Source of the DNA: Xestospongia muta
Taxonomy: Eukaryota > Porifera > Demospongiae > Haplosclerida > Petrosiidae
Assembly: GCA_963693285.1 (NCBI GenBank)
Contig: OY848917.1
Span: forward strand, 29,399,245 to 29,463,244
DNA: 64,000 nucleotides
Direction: 5' to 3'
Part shown: in pieces, positions 15,701 through 25,884 of the stretch
Layout of the letters: every line of letters begins with the position of its first letter
How positions within the stretch are numbered: the stretch's first letter is position 1
Program-made: the position numbers and the translations under genes
The notes under the pieces: generated by a model
Databases searched by the model: none
Told to the model about the DNA's origin: nothing
Seen by the model: the letters and a program-made list of their open reading frames with translations, nothing else

Positions 15701-18700
15701 CCTTCATAGACATAAAAATAGAAGAGGATGAAGAGAAACTGGATGGAAATGAACTTCTAGTCGCCAATGATTAATTTTGTAAATTTAGAGAAATGTAACT
15801 TTTAAATAAAATAGATAAATTATCGGATTCAGTTAGCAAATATCATTAATGATATTAAACTCCACCCTTAAATAGTTGCTGCCCTTAAACAGTCACCTCC
15901 CCCCAGTTTTGATAAGAATTGAATAGATGCTGCAGTTCTTATTCAAGGAATAAAGGTGTAGGGTGTGGACTAATACACAACAACATATTGCCATATTTGG
16001 TCCATACTCTATTACTATATCAGGCAGACAGTAGTACTGCCTATTTTGCACATGACATATCTGCTTTTAGAAGTAAATAGAAATTTCAAAAATTTTCATA
16101 AATGTAGGAATGGCAGTAGAAACATCTCAAACAAGCTCAAAGTAGGATACACAAAAGTATCTGAACACTATTTTTATATTTGAAAGCTATATTTTATTGT
16201 GTCATGAGTACATTCCTTAGACAAATCCTCACTTCTATCTAACTGAACAGTTTTTACTTTAGACTTCTTATGGGACTCTTTGCCTCATACTACTGTTGCA
16301 ACAAAACATTATGCCCTTGATATTGTGGCTACTATGTAGGGATGTCCATATTGCCATTTCTACTTTGAGCTTGTTTGAGATGTTTTTACTGCCATCCCTA
16401 CATATAATGAGTTCTTTTATTAATTACATTGGTTTCTTTGTATGCTACTAAGAGATAGTATCTAAAAATAATTCCCACGTATTCAACATTTATAATAAAT
16501 GCATACTCTTTAATTATCACTGACAAATGTACAAGCATCAAAAACATTTGACAAAACTGAACATGAAGATGTAGGGATGACAACACCAAAAAGAAAGGAG
16601 AGAGGATAGGAATGAATATGTACACATTACTCTATACAAAAATCTCTACATAAGTTACATCCGTTTACATCCTTTTATATTGTGTTTAAGCAGAAAAAGA
16701 GGAAATAAATAGAATACACATCCATATCGCTACATATAACTAGTGAGTCAGTACAATGTGATGACTTTGTATCTATTATGCAGTTATTTAGTCAGTAATT
16801 ATTATGGGAGTGAAAGTACATCTGTGACTGTAAATGCTTTCATTACTATAAAAGGTCTAAATGCCCAAAAAATTATAACATACTTATGAAGTAAATCTGA
16901 AAGGGCAAAAGGGACAGAAAAAACAACAGCTAACCTTTAGCATTCATCACTAGGTAAGGGTTAATAAACAAATGCCTACAATGATAAAAGCTTGCCTTGT
17001 TTTTACACTGGGTCAAAAATGCTTTGTGTTTATATACATCAAGATGTTTAATTGAGGAAATATGATAATGATTTTAATCAAAGAACCAGTACAATTTTAC
17101 ATCAGACAACTTACCTTGTTTGCTACTTCAGTCCTAGCATTAGCATTTAGTAATACTTGCACAGTTTCACTATAGCCTTTCCTCGATGCAACATAGAGGG
17201 CAGTCTTGCCTTCCTATAAACATATACAGAGATCATGTCTTGTGAGAAACATCACTTGAAATAATGAGTATATCACATTTATGTTTCATCTCAGTAATTA
17301 TAGCATGATAGATTACAGAAAGATACAGAACTATCTACACACATATAGCATATCATTTAACTTATTTTTTCAGAAAGAAAAATAATAAAATAGCTAATAT
17401 CTTACATAAAACTTACATCATAAACATTATCAATTTTAGCTCCAGCTTTAATTAAAAGATCAACAGCATCATGACTATTGTAATGACATGCTACGTAAAG
17501 CGGTGTCTCACCATTCTGTATACAAAAGAGAATATATATAATATAATTGTATTACAAAAGGGATCTGAATTGCCAAAACACAAGACACCCGAATCAATTT
17601 GTAGGTTGATTCTATCTACTTGTACATGATATACATGTGGTATTATGTGTATATGTATTGTTTAACAGTTTGTTTAATTTCAACATGTACATGTATAACC
17701 TGACAATGGTTGCTGGGACTGAGATGAACACTTAATACTAACATTCTTTTCATAAAGTTAAGGACAATGTAGTACTGCTAACAGTGTTCTTTGGTGTTAT
17801 GCTAGCAGGTATAAGTTTATTATCTTTTGATTAACCTAGAAGATGAAGTGTGGAGTTAAAGTTCCTACTTTTCAGCAAATGAGGAGAACATTTAGGCAGA
17901 GCTGTCAGTTCAATAACTTGTTAATTTATTAGTTGGGAAAAGAGCGTCTCAAGTTAAATTGAACTAAAAGTAATAACCTTCTATACTTTTAGAGTAAGTC
18001 ATAACCATAATGTTGCTACTTGCCATCATTTCTTAGACATACAATGTACAAAGAGACTCTTTTACTATAACAAATAAATAAAAACTGCTAAAAAATTCAT
18101 TAACTGTAGGCATGGCAGTAAAAAAAACTCAAACAAGCCCAAAGTAGGAATGGCAGTTTGGACATCCCTACATAGTAGCCATAATATCAAGGGAATAATG
18201 GGCTTATTCATTGTAATAGTTGCAGCAAAATGTTAAGGCAACAGTCCCAAAAGTAAAGGCTGTTAAGTTAAATAAAAAGTTAAGATTTTGCTTTAGCAAA
18301 ATACAACTTTGTGCTCAGGTACTTTGTATGGCTTCTATCAGTTCTATGTAAGGATTTCCATACTGCCATCCCTATATTTAATGAATTTGTTAGGTTTTTA
18401 TATTTGTTTTGTCATTTTTGTTTAAATAATAAATTAGATAAAATTTTTCACAATGTCCGTTTTCTTTAAATGATTACATGTATCAGAAGTATGATTTATA
18501 TTATGTAGATGTGTCATCAAGCAAAAAACCAGCTAATTCAACTGGTAATGTACTGGAAATATACTTGTTTCTTGTTAGACAACAAGACAAATCTGATCTT
18601 CTTATGAAAAAGAAATATGGTTACTAACAGAAGAACTCAAGTTACCTCCACTTAGACCAGGCCTCAGAATAGAATATTGTCTTACTGACCTTCATTTATT

Positions 18701-21700
18701 TTCATGACTTCCATTCTATTTTCTTTTGTAAATATAATTACAACTTAATTCAAACAAATAAAACAGCATCTCGAGGAAAGGCTATTTCCAAGCTCTATAA
18801 AATCACAACTTTTACTTCTTAAAGTGCTTAAAATATGATTTCTATAGGATATACATGAAAAGACATACTTTATCTGTAAAATAATCTTTTGAAATCTTTT
18901 AGTTTTGTAGTTATTGTCAAACAAGTGAATCATCACTACATAGTCAATGTTACCCCTGTCCAATATTTGGTGGAAGTTTTTAAATTCTAGAAATTTTCCT
19001 CTCTTCACGATGCCAATCAAAACTTTTCCAATCAATAATAAAGGAAAATATACTTACAGTTGAAAGATTATTAAGTAAACAAAATTACATAAACAGTTCA
19101 CACTAAACTTGGACAGGTTCTGCATTTTTTTTCTAGAGTTACAATGATTGTATAATTAGCAGAAGTGTCTGTGAAAGATTATAACTATAGAATGCTAGAA
19201 GCACAATTGAGAAGCTTCAAAAATTATCATTCACACTGTGCTCACATCCATCATTGCACTTGTGGTTAGGATTAATGAAATCATAGATACTAAACAAGAT
19301 GATAATATTCATTGGTTGCTATATGTGTCAACATTTAAAGGATAAGGTTTAATTTCATTCATTGTTCTCTAAAGTCACATACAACAATTTGCAAAAGTGT
19401 AAATACTGTTTATATGTAGACACCATGTGGTCCAAAAAGATTATAAAAACTGTGTACCAGGCAAAAAAGCAAGTAAAGACAAAGTTATGGTAAAAAAGGA
19501 CAAAATAAAGATCATGGGAACAATATACATGTGTTCTAATGACAATACATTCATTATGAGTAATACACTGAACTAACTTTGGAGTCATCAAACATATTAA
19601 TGTGTACTACATTAAGAAGAATTATTGGATTAATTTGGTACCTTATAATTGGAAATTAGACAAGAAAAGACAAAGTTACAAAAAAAACAAAGGTTAAAGT
19701 TAATGTGCACAACCATTAATTAAATAATATATATTATACATTATACTATACTTCAATTACAGTGATAGTATAATACTACAAACAATAGTTAACTGTGATA
19801 GTCATACAATATGGAATATAATAGACATGTCCTTATCATGTATTTATAATAGAGCTACATTTACTAGAATAATTTATAACATATACCATTATCTAAAAAT
19901 ACTTACTTTATTCTGTATATTGGGGTCTGCCCCATTATTTAATAAATAACTGATGACATTTTTCTTGTTACCAATACTAGCCCAGTGTAACATGGTCCAG
20001 CCAAGCTAAACAACGATAGAAAAAACATCATACAATATCATATTATATTTGTATCTCTTACATATTACCATTTGTAAATATCAGGTTTATATAATATAGT
20101 CACAAATACATTATAGATCTGTTTATCAGATAATTATGACATCATTTACATCTATTCCAATCTAATGCCATTTGGTTAGTAATATTAACTCTGTACTATA
20201 AATCTGGTATTCCTATTACTATGATAACAAACTCCCACACAGTAACAATTTCTATATTTACAAAGTATGTTTCAAGTACAATAGACATTTTATAGATTCC
20301 TGATAAATATATCATTAAAAGAAAACTTGTTTTTATTTAATGATAAGTTGTATATTGTTATGATGTATACAAATTTGGTATCAGAAATTGCTCTAGACAA
20401 CAATTTCAAATTTCAAAATTGTTCATTCTATTTATTAGTAAATAAAATCAATGCTAACATAATAGAGCATCCACTATATGAAGAGGATGAACATGTATAA
20501 ACAAACTCAGTCCTTCAGACTCTAGTATGTAATATCAAGAAGTTATTGTTGTACTATTAACAATAATAAGTTATCATAGTAGGTGTGGTCACATAGACAT
20601 AATCAAGTAATTTGTTTTAAGTTAGGCACTTATTATATTAATAATTAATATGTTGTTTTATTAACCTCGCTGTGCGTGGGCGCATAGCGAGGGTACTGTA
20701 GTCTGTTTGTTTGTGTGTGTGTGTGTGTGTTACCAGGGTTGTTTTTTGAACTGCTATAACTTGGCAACCGAAGCATTAGCAGCTACCAACGTTTAGCAAT
20801 GAATAGAAAAACATGTGGACTTTACAACAGTAGTATCAAGAACATCGTCAAGGAAAACAGAAGCTTAAAACTCGCAAAAGAATTTTCAGGCTGCAGAGGT
20901 CAAGTGCCATTTCTCGAAAAGTAAAAAACTTAACGTGGAGATTTTTTAGTATGTTGTAAACAATCTCAGAGGAATACGGATCAGCAAGACAGAAGGCCGT
21001 TGGTCGAAGTAATCGTTAGAAAAGTTCTGAAAGATGTTTTGTGGACTTGGACTGAAGTAACGCATTCAGGAAACGTCTCTCAAAAGACTGCTACTAATAG
21101 ATAATATATCGATTTATATTTGTACTACGGGACGTTTCCAAAGAACGTTTCATCTTCAAGTTACAATAAATTTTGTATATGAAATATTGATACATTTTAA
21201 AGGGTCATGTAAAGACTCAGAGAAACTTTTCATCATGAAATTAGCACTTAATTTTGCTTGGCAATTGAATGATACTATCACTTACTCAGTTACTGCTTCA
21301 CAAACATGGCAAAGCTAGAAATCAAGCAACAATTAATGAGCATATACAGAATGACAAAAATTACCATTTTATAACCACACCTTCTGGAATAGAGCATTAA
21401 CATGAACAGAGCCATTTTCAATGGCACTCTTTATTACATTAAGGTGACCATATTCAGCTGCATCAAGAAAAGACCTCTCCTGATAAAGAGAGAGACACAT
21501 TATACATGAAATAACTGATAGTAGTATATTAGAAATATATCAGTGATATATATTACTAGACAACATAGATGATATGTAATCAATACATGTATCCATGTAT
21601 ATAATGTACATGTACTTTATTTATAGTCTACTCCTGTTTTATCTACTAATATTTAACTGATAATAACATGTACTAACATAATACAAGTTTACTTCAACAT

Positions 21701-22278
21701 CATATAACATCATGTAGACAGTTATATAGTGACAATAAATTAAGTAATAAGACTGTAGAGTTAATAGCATTATAATTACATTAATTAGTTTAGTGAGGAA
21801 TTCCAATTAAGACTATTTGTATGCTATGAAATCATTAATATATTGGGTGTCCTCCAAAGGGTGTTTCAATAACATATCAGACAATATCTTAGACTACATA
21901 TTAACATTATAACTGTCTATTTCTATATATTATTATTCTATTGTTCTATGTAACTATTATCTAATACTACATGTAGTAATCACTGTCTCCATAATAATGG
22001 ACCTAATATCAGAGTGTCTTTATTATCAGTACTAGTTTAATGTAACATCACTTGTATCACATACTGTCAAACTATGAGCTCAAACATACTAACATTGAAC
22101 TATCACTATATAACAATGTATATCTACTAAGTCAATGAAGTTAGTGACTGTAGTAATAGATCACTATATACTCCTATAGTCACATATACTAGGATCAGAA
22201 AATGGTTCATACTATTAACACAACAGATATATATATACTGCACTCACTTACCAGTTCCATAGACGGCATCATAGCCAT
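481..22278 (-). CDS. Ankyrin-repeat / ROC-COR-like GTPase / Death-domain protein (17 coding exons)
   Basis: Predicted cytoplasmic signalling protein of about 1230 aa. Exons in coding order: 22252-22278, 21381-21479, 19907-20005, 17417-17515, 17115-17213, 15328-15426, 14952-15050, 14160-14258, 13121-13219, 10809-10910, 10471-10563, 9267-9365, 8623-8721, 1211-3271, 1021-1096, 917-976, 481-764. All have GT/AG edges and the frame stays open throughout (3693 nt). After nine N-terminal residues come 12 one-exon ankyrin repeats and a 13th at the start of the long exon. P-loop GSTTAGKS lies near residue 483, DLAGH follows as switch II, and VGSRLDEL is the G4-like strand. A COR-like region and a C-terminal Death domain (about 1137-1230) follow. 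The ATG at 22278 is the first in-frame Met after an upstream stop. No transcript evidence is available; an additional 5' exon is possible. Family knowledge suggests nucleotide-switched, Death-domain-mediated signalling. The partner is unknown. Confidence 0.85.
1211..3271 (-). CDS. Long exon: last ankyrin repeat, P-loop GTPase and COR-like region
   Basis: A 2061-nt phase-0 exon (687 codons) bounded by acceptor ctag/agtgg at 3272 and donor GTAAGT at 1210. It opens with an ankyrin repeat (SGNTPLHYACFN), then a P-loop (CGSTTAGKSS), DLAGHREYYSSH as the DxxG switch, and IIVVGSRLDEL in place of a strict NKxD. About 350 residues follow that resemble the COR/winged-helix region of ROCO-type proteins (GLILFLRN, WVVIDRAALLSEINGVLFAP). 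Its large size contrasts with the 99-nt ankyrin exons. The nucleotide-binding call is solid. ROC-COR versus another STAND-like GTPase needs a profile search. Confidence 0.8.
4300..4601 (+). pseudogene. DIRS-like retrotransposon reverse transcriptase fragment
   Basis: The plus strand reads in broken frames as a reverse transcriptase segment: VPKVHQVNNSRPLSSQ, then SVDDAVNCIQHLGKGTEL, then DTYCIVQVHLNDQYLLGIYG. This follows the DIRS/Ngaro-type RT order (VPKxHQPGKWRLI, SVDDA, AYRxxPVHPxDRxLLG, LPFGLRSAP). Stops and at least one frameshift interrupt it. It stops within a few bases of the Gypsy LTR end at 4607, so it may be the site the LTR element inserted into. The family call rests on remembered motif order, not a search. 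Confidence 0.55.
4607..4765 (-). repeat. Putative 3' LTR of the Gypsy element
   Basis: On the minus strand a 159-bp block starts TGTAGTGTGATT and ends AATTGTCACA (TG...CA termini), preceded by the purine tract AAGAAGGGAGA, which fits a polypurine tract and 3' LTR directly downstream of the pol remnants. I found no matching 5' LTR to the right of 7900, so the element looks 5'-truncated. Confidence 0.6.
4924..5765 (-). pseudogene. Gypsy integrase remnant
   Basis: The frame 4924-5577 carries VSDNGSQYIS (second catalytic Asp) and PHYPQGNGQAER (catalytic Glu) followed by the Gypsy integrase C-terminal region with MGRKLRTLLP. The first catalytic Asp segment is absent. At 5700-5765 only a scrap of the N-terminal zinc-binding region is seen (HLGHQGTKSAKS), so an internal deletion and frameshifts separate the parts. 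It is not functional as it stands. Confidence 0.85.
5765..6334 (-). pseudogene. Gypsy RNase H and linker remnant
   Basis: The frame contains EKRYAQIEKEALNTTWA, FLIETDHKPLVPLL and VPGKTLCTADTLSRSP, the hallmark order of the Gypsy RNase H domain (EKEAL, TDHKPL, ADxLSR). It runs into the integrase linker, then breaks. The polymerase active-site segment that should precede it is missing between here and the RT fragment at 6606. Confidence 0.85.
6606..6803 (-). pseudogene. Gypsy reverse transcriptase N-terminal remnant
   Basis: The segment ATPWCAEIVVLPKKTGQVHI then CVDLKPLNESVMRELHP matches the fingers region of Gypsy RT (TPWxSPVVxVxKKxG, RxCxDxRxLN). The palm with the YxDD box is absent, since the frame ends about 80 residues later, so the enzyme is dead by deletion. 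Confidence 0.85.
6846..7256 (-). pseudogene. Gypsy aspartic protease remnant
   Basis: The frame shows FKLDTGAEVTTISES, the DTGA catalytic motif of retroviral-type aspartic proteases, followed by LGLPTIQALHLV, the LLG-type strand. It abuts the RT fragment with only a short linker (FALYTPR at its end), as in Gypsy Pol. It lies directly downstream of a zinc-knuckle scrap at 7380-7480 (CTRRGRDHRQRRDCP, CHKCKKKG), the end of Gag. Confidence 0.85.
8623..21479 (-). CDS. Ankyrin exon array, one repeat per exon
   Basis: Twelve internal exons, ten of exactly 99 nt plus one of 102 and one of 93, all phase 0. Each encodes one ankyrin repeat starting at the DGxTPLH turn, for example DGDTVLHWAAYNNNVDLI at 8623-8721 and EGQTPLYLASKNGYNTVV at 14952-15050. 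Exons 13121, 14160 and 15328 share the tail DHGVQVDVPDK, and 14952 and 17115 are a second matched pair, pointing to recent internal duplication. Phase symmetry means exons could be gained, lost or skipped without frameshift. Confidence 0.85.
9530..12430. repeat. Diverged intronic repeat family
   Basis: Short blocks recur across introns: ACACCCT-type text at 9597 and 11584, a block with ACTATTTAAAAATC at 9843 and 12178, and GAAGACTTCATGATGTAAAG at 9957 and 12274 with a related copy near 13433. The order is the same in the first two copies, so an interval of a few hundred bases is duplicated. No coding content. Confidence 0.5.
11655..11830 (-). pseudogene. Tc1-like transposase remnant
   Basis: The minus strand encodes FMHDNASCHKAHLKQ, then after a frameshift WPAQSPDLNPIQNLC and DYLARKLETLP. 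These are the second Asp block (QDNAPCHKA) and the WPAQSPDLNPIE block of Tc1-like DD34E transposases. The catalytic Glu position reads Gln (NPIQNL) and the frame is broken, so it is inactive. The rest of the element was not found. Confidence 0.8.
12640..15430 (-). repeat. Tandem duplications of ankyrin exon plus intron
   Basis: Three units of about 1.0-1.2 kb, each an intron ending with similar text (TTCTGTTATGTAAACATCAA near 13040, 14075 and a variant near 15238) plus an exon ending in DHGVQVDVPDK. The shared intron blocks include AGGGTTTGGG, then CCCTAATGCCAG, at 12788 and 13842. Similarity by eye is about 75-80%, so the copies are fairly recent and include non-coding DNA. Confidence 0.75.
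15674..15772 (+). pseudogene. Acidic C-terminal tail, possibly pogo/Tigger transposase
   Basis: A short plus-strand frame ends VVDIEDDSDPFIDIKIEEDE and then a stop at 15772. Acidic SDPF-type tails are common at the end of pogo/Tigger transposases. Flanking CAGTCACCTCC-like text at 15594 and 15885 resembles element ends. No catalytic part is visible, so the identity is tentative. Confidence 0.3.
16103..16402. repeat. MITE with about 55-bp terminal inverted repeats
   Basis: The left arm TGTAGGAATGGCAGTAGAAA (16103) is the inverse of the right arm ending GCCATCCCTACA (16402). Both arms contain AAACAAGCTCAAAGTAG or its complement. About 300 bp, non-coding, in an intron. A second copy lies at 18105-18376. 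Confidence 0.75.
18105..18376. repeat. Second MITE copy, opposite orientation
   Basis: It starts TGTAGGCATGGCAGTAAAAA and carries the block CATCCCTACATAGTAGCCAT, which is the reverse complement of the interior of the 16103-16402 copy. The right arm is more decayed (TACTGCCATCCCTATA). Confidence 0.7.
20665..21310. repeat. TTAA-type MITE, truncated copy
   Basis: It follows TTAA at 20661 and opens CCTCGCTGTGCGTGGGCGCA with a short subterminal hairpin (CCTCGCT/AGCGAGG), then a TG microsatellite. Its body matches the 23343-24187 copy until about 21307, where similarity ends. The right terminus is therefore missing. It lies in an intron of the ankyrin gene. Confidence 0.75.
22252..22278 (-). CDS. 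First coding exon of the ankyrin/GTPase/Death gene
   Basis: A 27-nt exon reading MAMMPSMEL before donor GTAAGTG. An open frame continues upstream for about 34 codons to a stop at 22381, without another Met. This exon sits only about 80 bp from the inverted repeat of the SWIM/YqaJ element, so the promoter or 5' UTR may lie within transposon sequence. Confidence 0.6.
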
Positions 22279-22361
22279 TATCTTATAGTACTGATGTCGC
22301 TTGCTTTCTCTCACATTATATGCAAGAAACCACACCTCCAAATATGTAGTAATAGTGCAGT

Positions 22362-23331
22362 AGGAATTGCAAGGAAGTAATTAAAAATAAATTTCATTAG
22401 CTTCTATTCTTTCCACTATGATTTCATCATTTGACCAAATTACAAAATCGCAATATGAGAGCCTACAGATTTCATCATAAAAAACTTTCAAATCTTTTGT
22501 CGATGGTAAAGGAATATCAGTGCACTTAGTAGTTTTTTCTCTTGCGGCAATATGAGTTTTTCTATACTTGATGTCTGCTATATTTGCAAGAGTGACCTAC
22601 ATGTATACTATATATCAATAATTCACAAACATCATAAGGGGTTGGCAGCCAAGAACACAAGTGAGATGTGCAAGAATTGTACCCAGCCTATTTTCTGGCC
22701 TCTGAAGCATTTTATTACACAAGTTAATATAGCTGCTATGTGAGAGCAAGCCTCTCCAAGTCTATCATAAATTCAGTAATAATATTCAAATTAAAGCAAA
22801 ATTTATTTACCCAGCCATGCAAGTGCAATGGCAAGCTAATATTGCACCATTTTCCTCACAGCCCACAGCAAAAGAGGTGTTGCTGATGTTCTTTGGGAGT
22901 GCTTTACCTAAATGTACAATATTTTCTAAGTAATGACATAACCATTTCACTAACTTTTCCTTTAATTAGATACCTAACTGTATTAGGCTCAGAGAGTTGA
23001 AAAGTGTGCAATAAAAGATCATGCACCCATCCAGCAGATACAAAACCGTTTCCATCAAGCATTCCCTTCCACGCCTGCAAAAAATGTACAAAAATATATA
23101 TATATGCACTATTCATTACCTTTGTTGCCTCTTTCGCATGAGGACTTGGTGTCATTATACACTATGAGATCACTGTAGACTATTTGTGGAATAATAGCTT
23201 GGAATTTGTTGAAAGGCTATGCTGACTTGAGCGGTGCAACTGCCATCAGCAATGTGTACGGATGTGTTTTTGCCACACAACATGGCCGCCAGAAAGCTCC
23301 GCCCAATTATAATTACTTCCTTGCAACTCCT
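22362..23331 (-). mobile_element. TIR-bounded element carrying a SWIM/YqaJ gene
   Basis: Inverted repeats of 22 bp with one mismatch: AGGAATTGCAAGGAAGTAAT at 22362 and the complement ending CTTGCAACTCCT at 23331. Between them is a minus-strand gene with its own upstream region, ATG at 23155 and a stop (22381-22383) that overlaps the TIR. The fit of gene to TIRs suggests a shortened copy of an element that encodes this protein. I could not define a target duplication. Confidence 0.6.
22381..23155 (-). pseudogene. SWIM zinc finger / YqaJ-family gene, frameshifted and internally deleted
   Basis: Exon MTPSPHAKEATK, a roughly 45-bp intron, exon AWKGMLDGNGFVSAGWVHDL...YLIKGK, a roughly 47-bp intron, KHSQRTSATPLLLWAV, then a frameshift and ACHCTCMAG, and after another short intron LGEACSHIAAIL. 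CHC...CSH is the CxCxnCxH SWIM zinc finger. Past a second frameshift come SCTSHLCSWLPTPYDV, then IADIKYRKTHIAARE, then FYDEICRLSYCDFVIWSNDE and IIVERI, which matches the end of YqaJ-like nuclease domains. Most of the nuclease core is missing. The family assignment is from remembered motifs of metazoan SWIM-YqaJ proteins. Confidence 0.65.
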
Positions 23332-23342
23332 CTATTCATTAA

Positions 23343-23384
23343 CCTCGCTGCGCGTGGGCGCAAAGCGAGGTTACTGTAGTCTGT

Positions 23385-23419
<35 letters not shown>

Positions 23420-24187
23420 TGCACTGCCTGTTTTTTTGAACTGCTATAACTTGGCAAGCGAAGCGATAGCAGCTACCAACGTTCAGCAACGAATAGAAAA
23501 ACGTGTGGACTTTACAATAGTAGTATCAAGAACACCAAGAAAAACTAAAGCTTAAAACTCGCAAAAGAATTTTCCGGCTGCAGAGTCAAGGTGCCGTTTC
23601 TCGAAAAGTAAAAAACTTAATATGGAGATTTTTTAGTATGCTGTAGAGAATCTTAGAGGAATACGGATCAGCAAGACAAAAGGCCGTTGGTCGAAGCAAT
23701 CGTTAGAAAAGTTCTGAAAAATGTTTTGTGGACTTGGAGTGAAGTAACGCATTCAGGAAACGTCTCAAACCACTGAAAAAACTGCTACTAATAGATAATA
23801 TATTGATTTATATTTGCACTACGGGACGTTTCCAAAGAGAGCTTCATTTTCAAGTTACAATAAATTTTGTATATAAATATTGAAACATTTTAAAGCGTCA
23901 TGTAAAGGCTCAGAGAAACATTCATCAGGAATCTAGCTCTTAATCTTACTTGGCAATTGAATGATACTATTACTTTCTCAGTTACAGCTTCACAAATATG
24001 TCAATCAGAGTGCAAAGTACCCAGTAAACGACAAAGCTTTTTCCCTTTGATTGAAGAGAAATGCTGAGTTATCAAATAACAGTTGTAATGTGCATCACGT
24101 GATCCTATCACCATACCTTGTTTAATATTACATGTACTTGTTACATGAACTCTGCAGTATAGATTTACACTGGGCACCACAGCGAGG
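23343..24187. mobile_element. TTAA-flanked MITE, complete copy
   Basis: 845 bp flanked by TTAA at 23339-23342 and 24188-24191, with short inverted ends CCTCGCTG and CAGCGAGG. TTAA target duplications are typical of piggyBac and Kolobok elements. No transposase frame is present, so it is non-autonomous. A subterminal hairpin and a TG microsatellite match the 20665 copy. Confidence 0.75.
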
Positions 24188-24191
24188 TTAA

Positions 24192-25879
24192 GCACTTTAG
24201 TGCATTTTTATCAGCTGGTGCATGTCAAAATATAAAAGTCGATTTATTAATAATTATAATACATAATTAATTATTCTCATAGTTAGCATGTCCAATATCT
24301 TCTCAATATCAAGTACTAATGTTACAGTCATCATATCATTTGATGTCTAAGATCATATACTGTTAATATCTACATATAAAAATATTTCCATTATAAACAA
24401 TAAAGTATATAGTTACTAGTAATATAATACTAGACTAGTTTATCATATTAATATAATAGAGAGGAACTGACAATGATATATTTACTGTTTTCTATTACAA
24501 TAGACATATCACTATATTAGATATTACAACATTATTTCTCATATTGATATGATATTGATATGATGTGTATTATTTTAATATAGATAGTATCTTATTAATA
24601 AACTTATAATACGATATAATATGATACATTGATTTTGTATTATGTCACTTACTTTTCCTTTAATTTGTCATAGCATAAGGAGAAAGAGTAAGTACATTTA
24701 TCTGTCATATTGATATATAATAAAGTACTCTAAGTACATGTATCTATCATAACATGTATTAGTACTCATTATATAAAGTACTTTATAAGTATCTGTTTAC
24801 ATGTTAGTGGTTTTGTGGGTGTGATTAAATAAGAAGTGTTTGTGGTAACTCTACATAACATAGTAAAGTACATTTTAAATTACTAATAATTGTATAATAT
24901 TAACATGGACTCAAAACACTTTCATATAGTTAGTGATAATACACATTTATGATACTTTCCTTTTCCAATACATTAATGTATATTAAATCTTTCTACCTGT
25001 CTACTTATTGTTATTATATTATGATAACCTAACATAGCATGATTGTTATGAATCAGTGGACAGTTCCACTAGAACAGAACAGTTGAAAGGAATACTCTAA
25101 AACAATCATTAAGAGCAAAGAAAACAAAACTATAACAATCATTAAGAGCAGAGAAAACAAAACTTATAATGAATAACATCTTCCTTCAGTGAATAATGCC
25201 ACTCCCTGATTTCATTGTGAAATTAACTAAACAATTGTTATTGAATAACACAGGGAAAAATTTTCACTTTTTAACATTTGGAAAATGGATGGTTTACATT
25301 AGTTGCAGTATTTCCATTAGTTAAAAATTACCAATTAATGTAGTAGTGTTTTTTCTTTGATGATACTTTACCACTCTTTATTAGAATCAATGTAGAAAAT
25401 AACTTGTTTTACAGACAATTGGTTTTTTGTGTTTTTATGTTGGTTATTAACTTACACTAATCCAATGATTGTAATAATGATGACAAAATGATGTACCATC
25501 AATGTAAATTATATATACATTGTTTTTCCTACAAGAGCTAGACTATCTTTCTTGTTGATTTATACAACAGACCTGTGTTTAAAAGGTTCTAGAGTGAAAT
25601 GGAAGAGTGGTATAGGTATGGAGGATGGTGCAGGCCTTCCTTCCTTGGAGCTTTAAGATATTAACTTGACTTCTATTATTTATTTATTTACTAATTTATT
25701 TATTAATTGCTCTAAAAAAGTAAAATAAATACACATAATAATTATAATTAGTAGTGCTGTTCTAGTTTGCTCAAATGGGACCAGTTTTATTCTTGGCCGT
25801 TAGTTTTAGTTATTTGAACAGGCTTTTGTTCACCGATGTCGGTAATTATGTCGTAATAGTCTTTAATGAGATTCATAGT
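24192..25879. other. AT-rich intergenic, no gene seen
   Basis: No coding signal. The only structure noted is a short tandem duplication near 25100-25165 (AACAATCATTAAGAGC twice) and low-complexity AT. Confidence 0.6.
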
Positions 25880-25884
25880 GCTTC

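Noticed and set aside
18745..19591. Minus-strand frames of 96 and 78 codons
   Set aside because: Cys/Phe/Ile-rich translations of AT-rich intron DNA with no motif.
22552..22743. 63-codon plus-strand frame
   Set aside because: Antisense shadow of the SWIM/YqaJ gene remnant.
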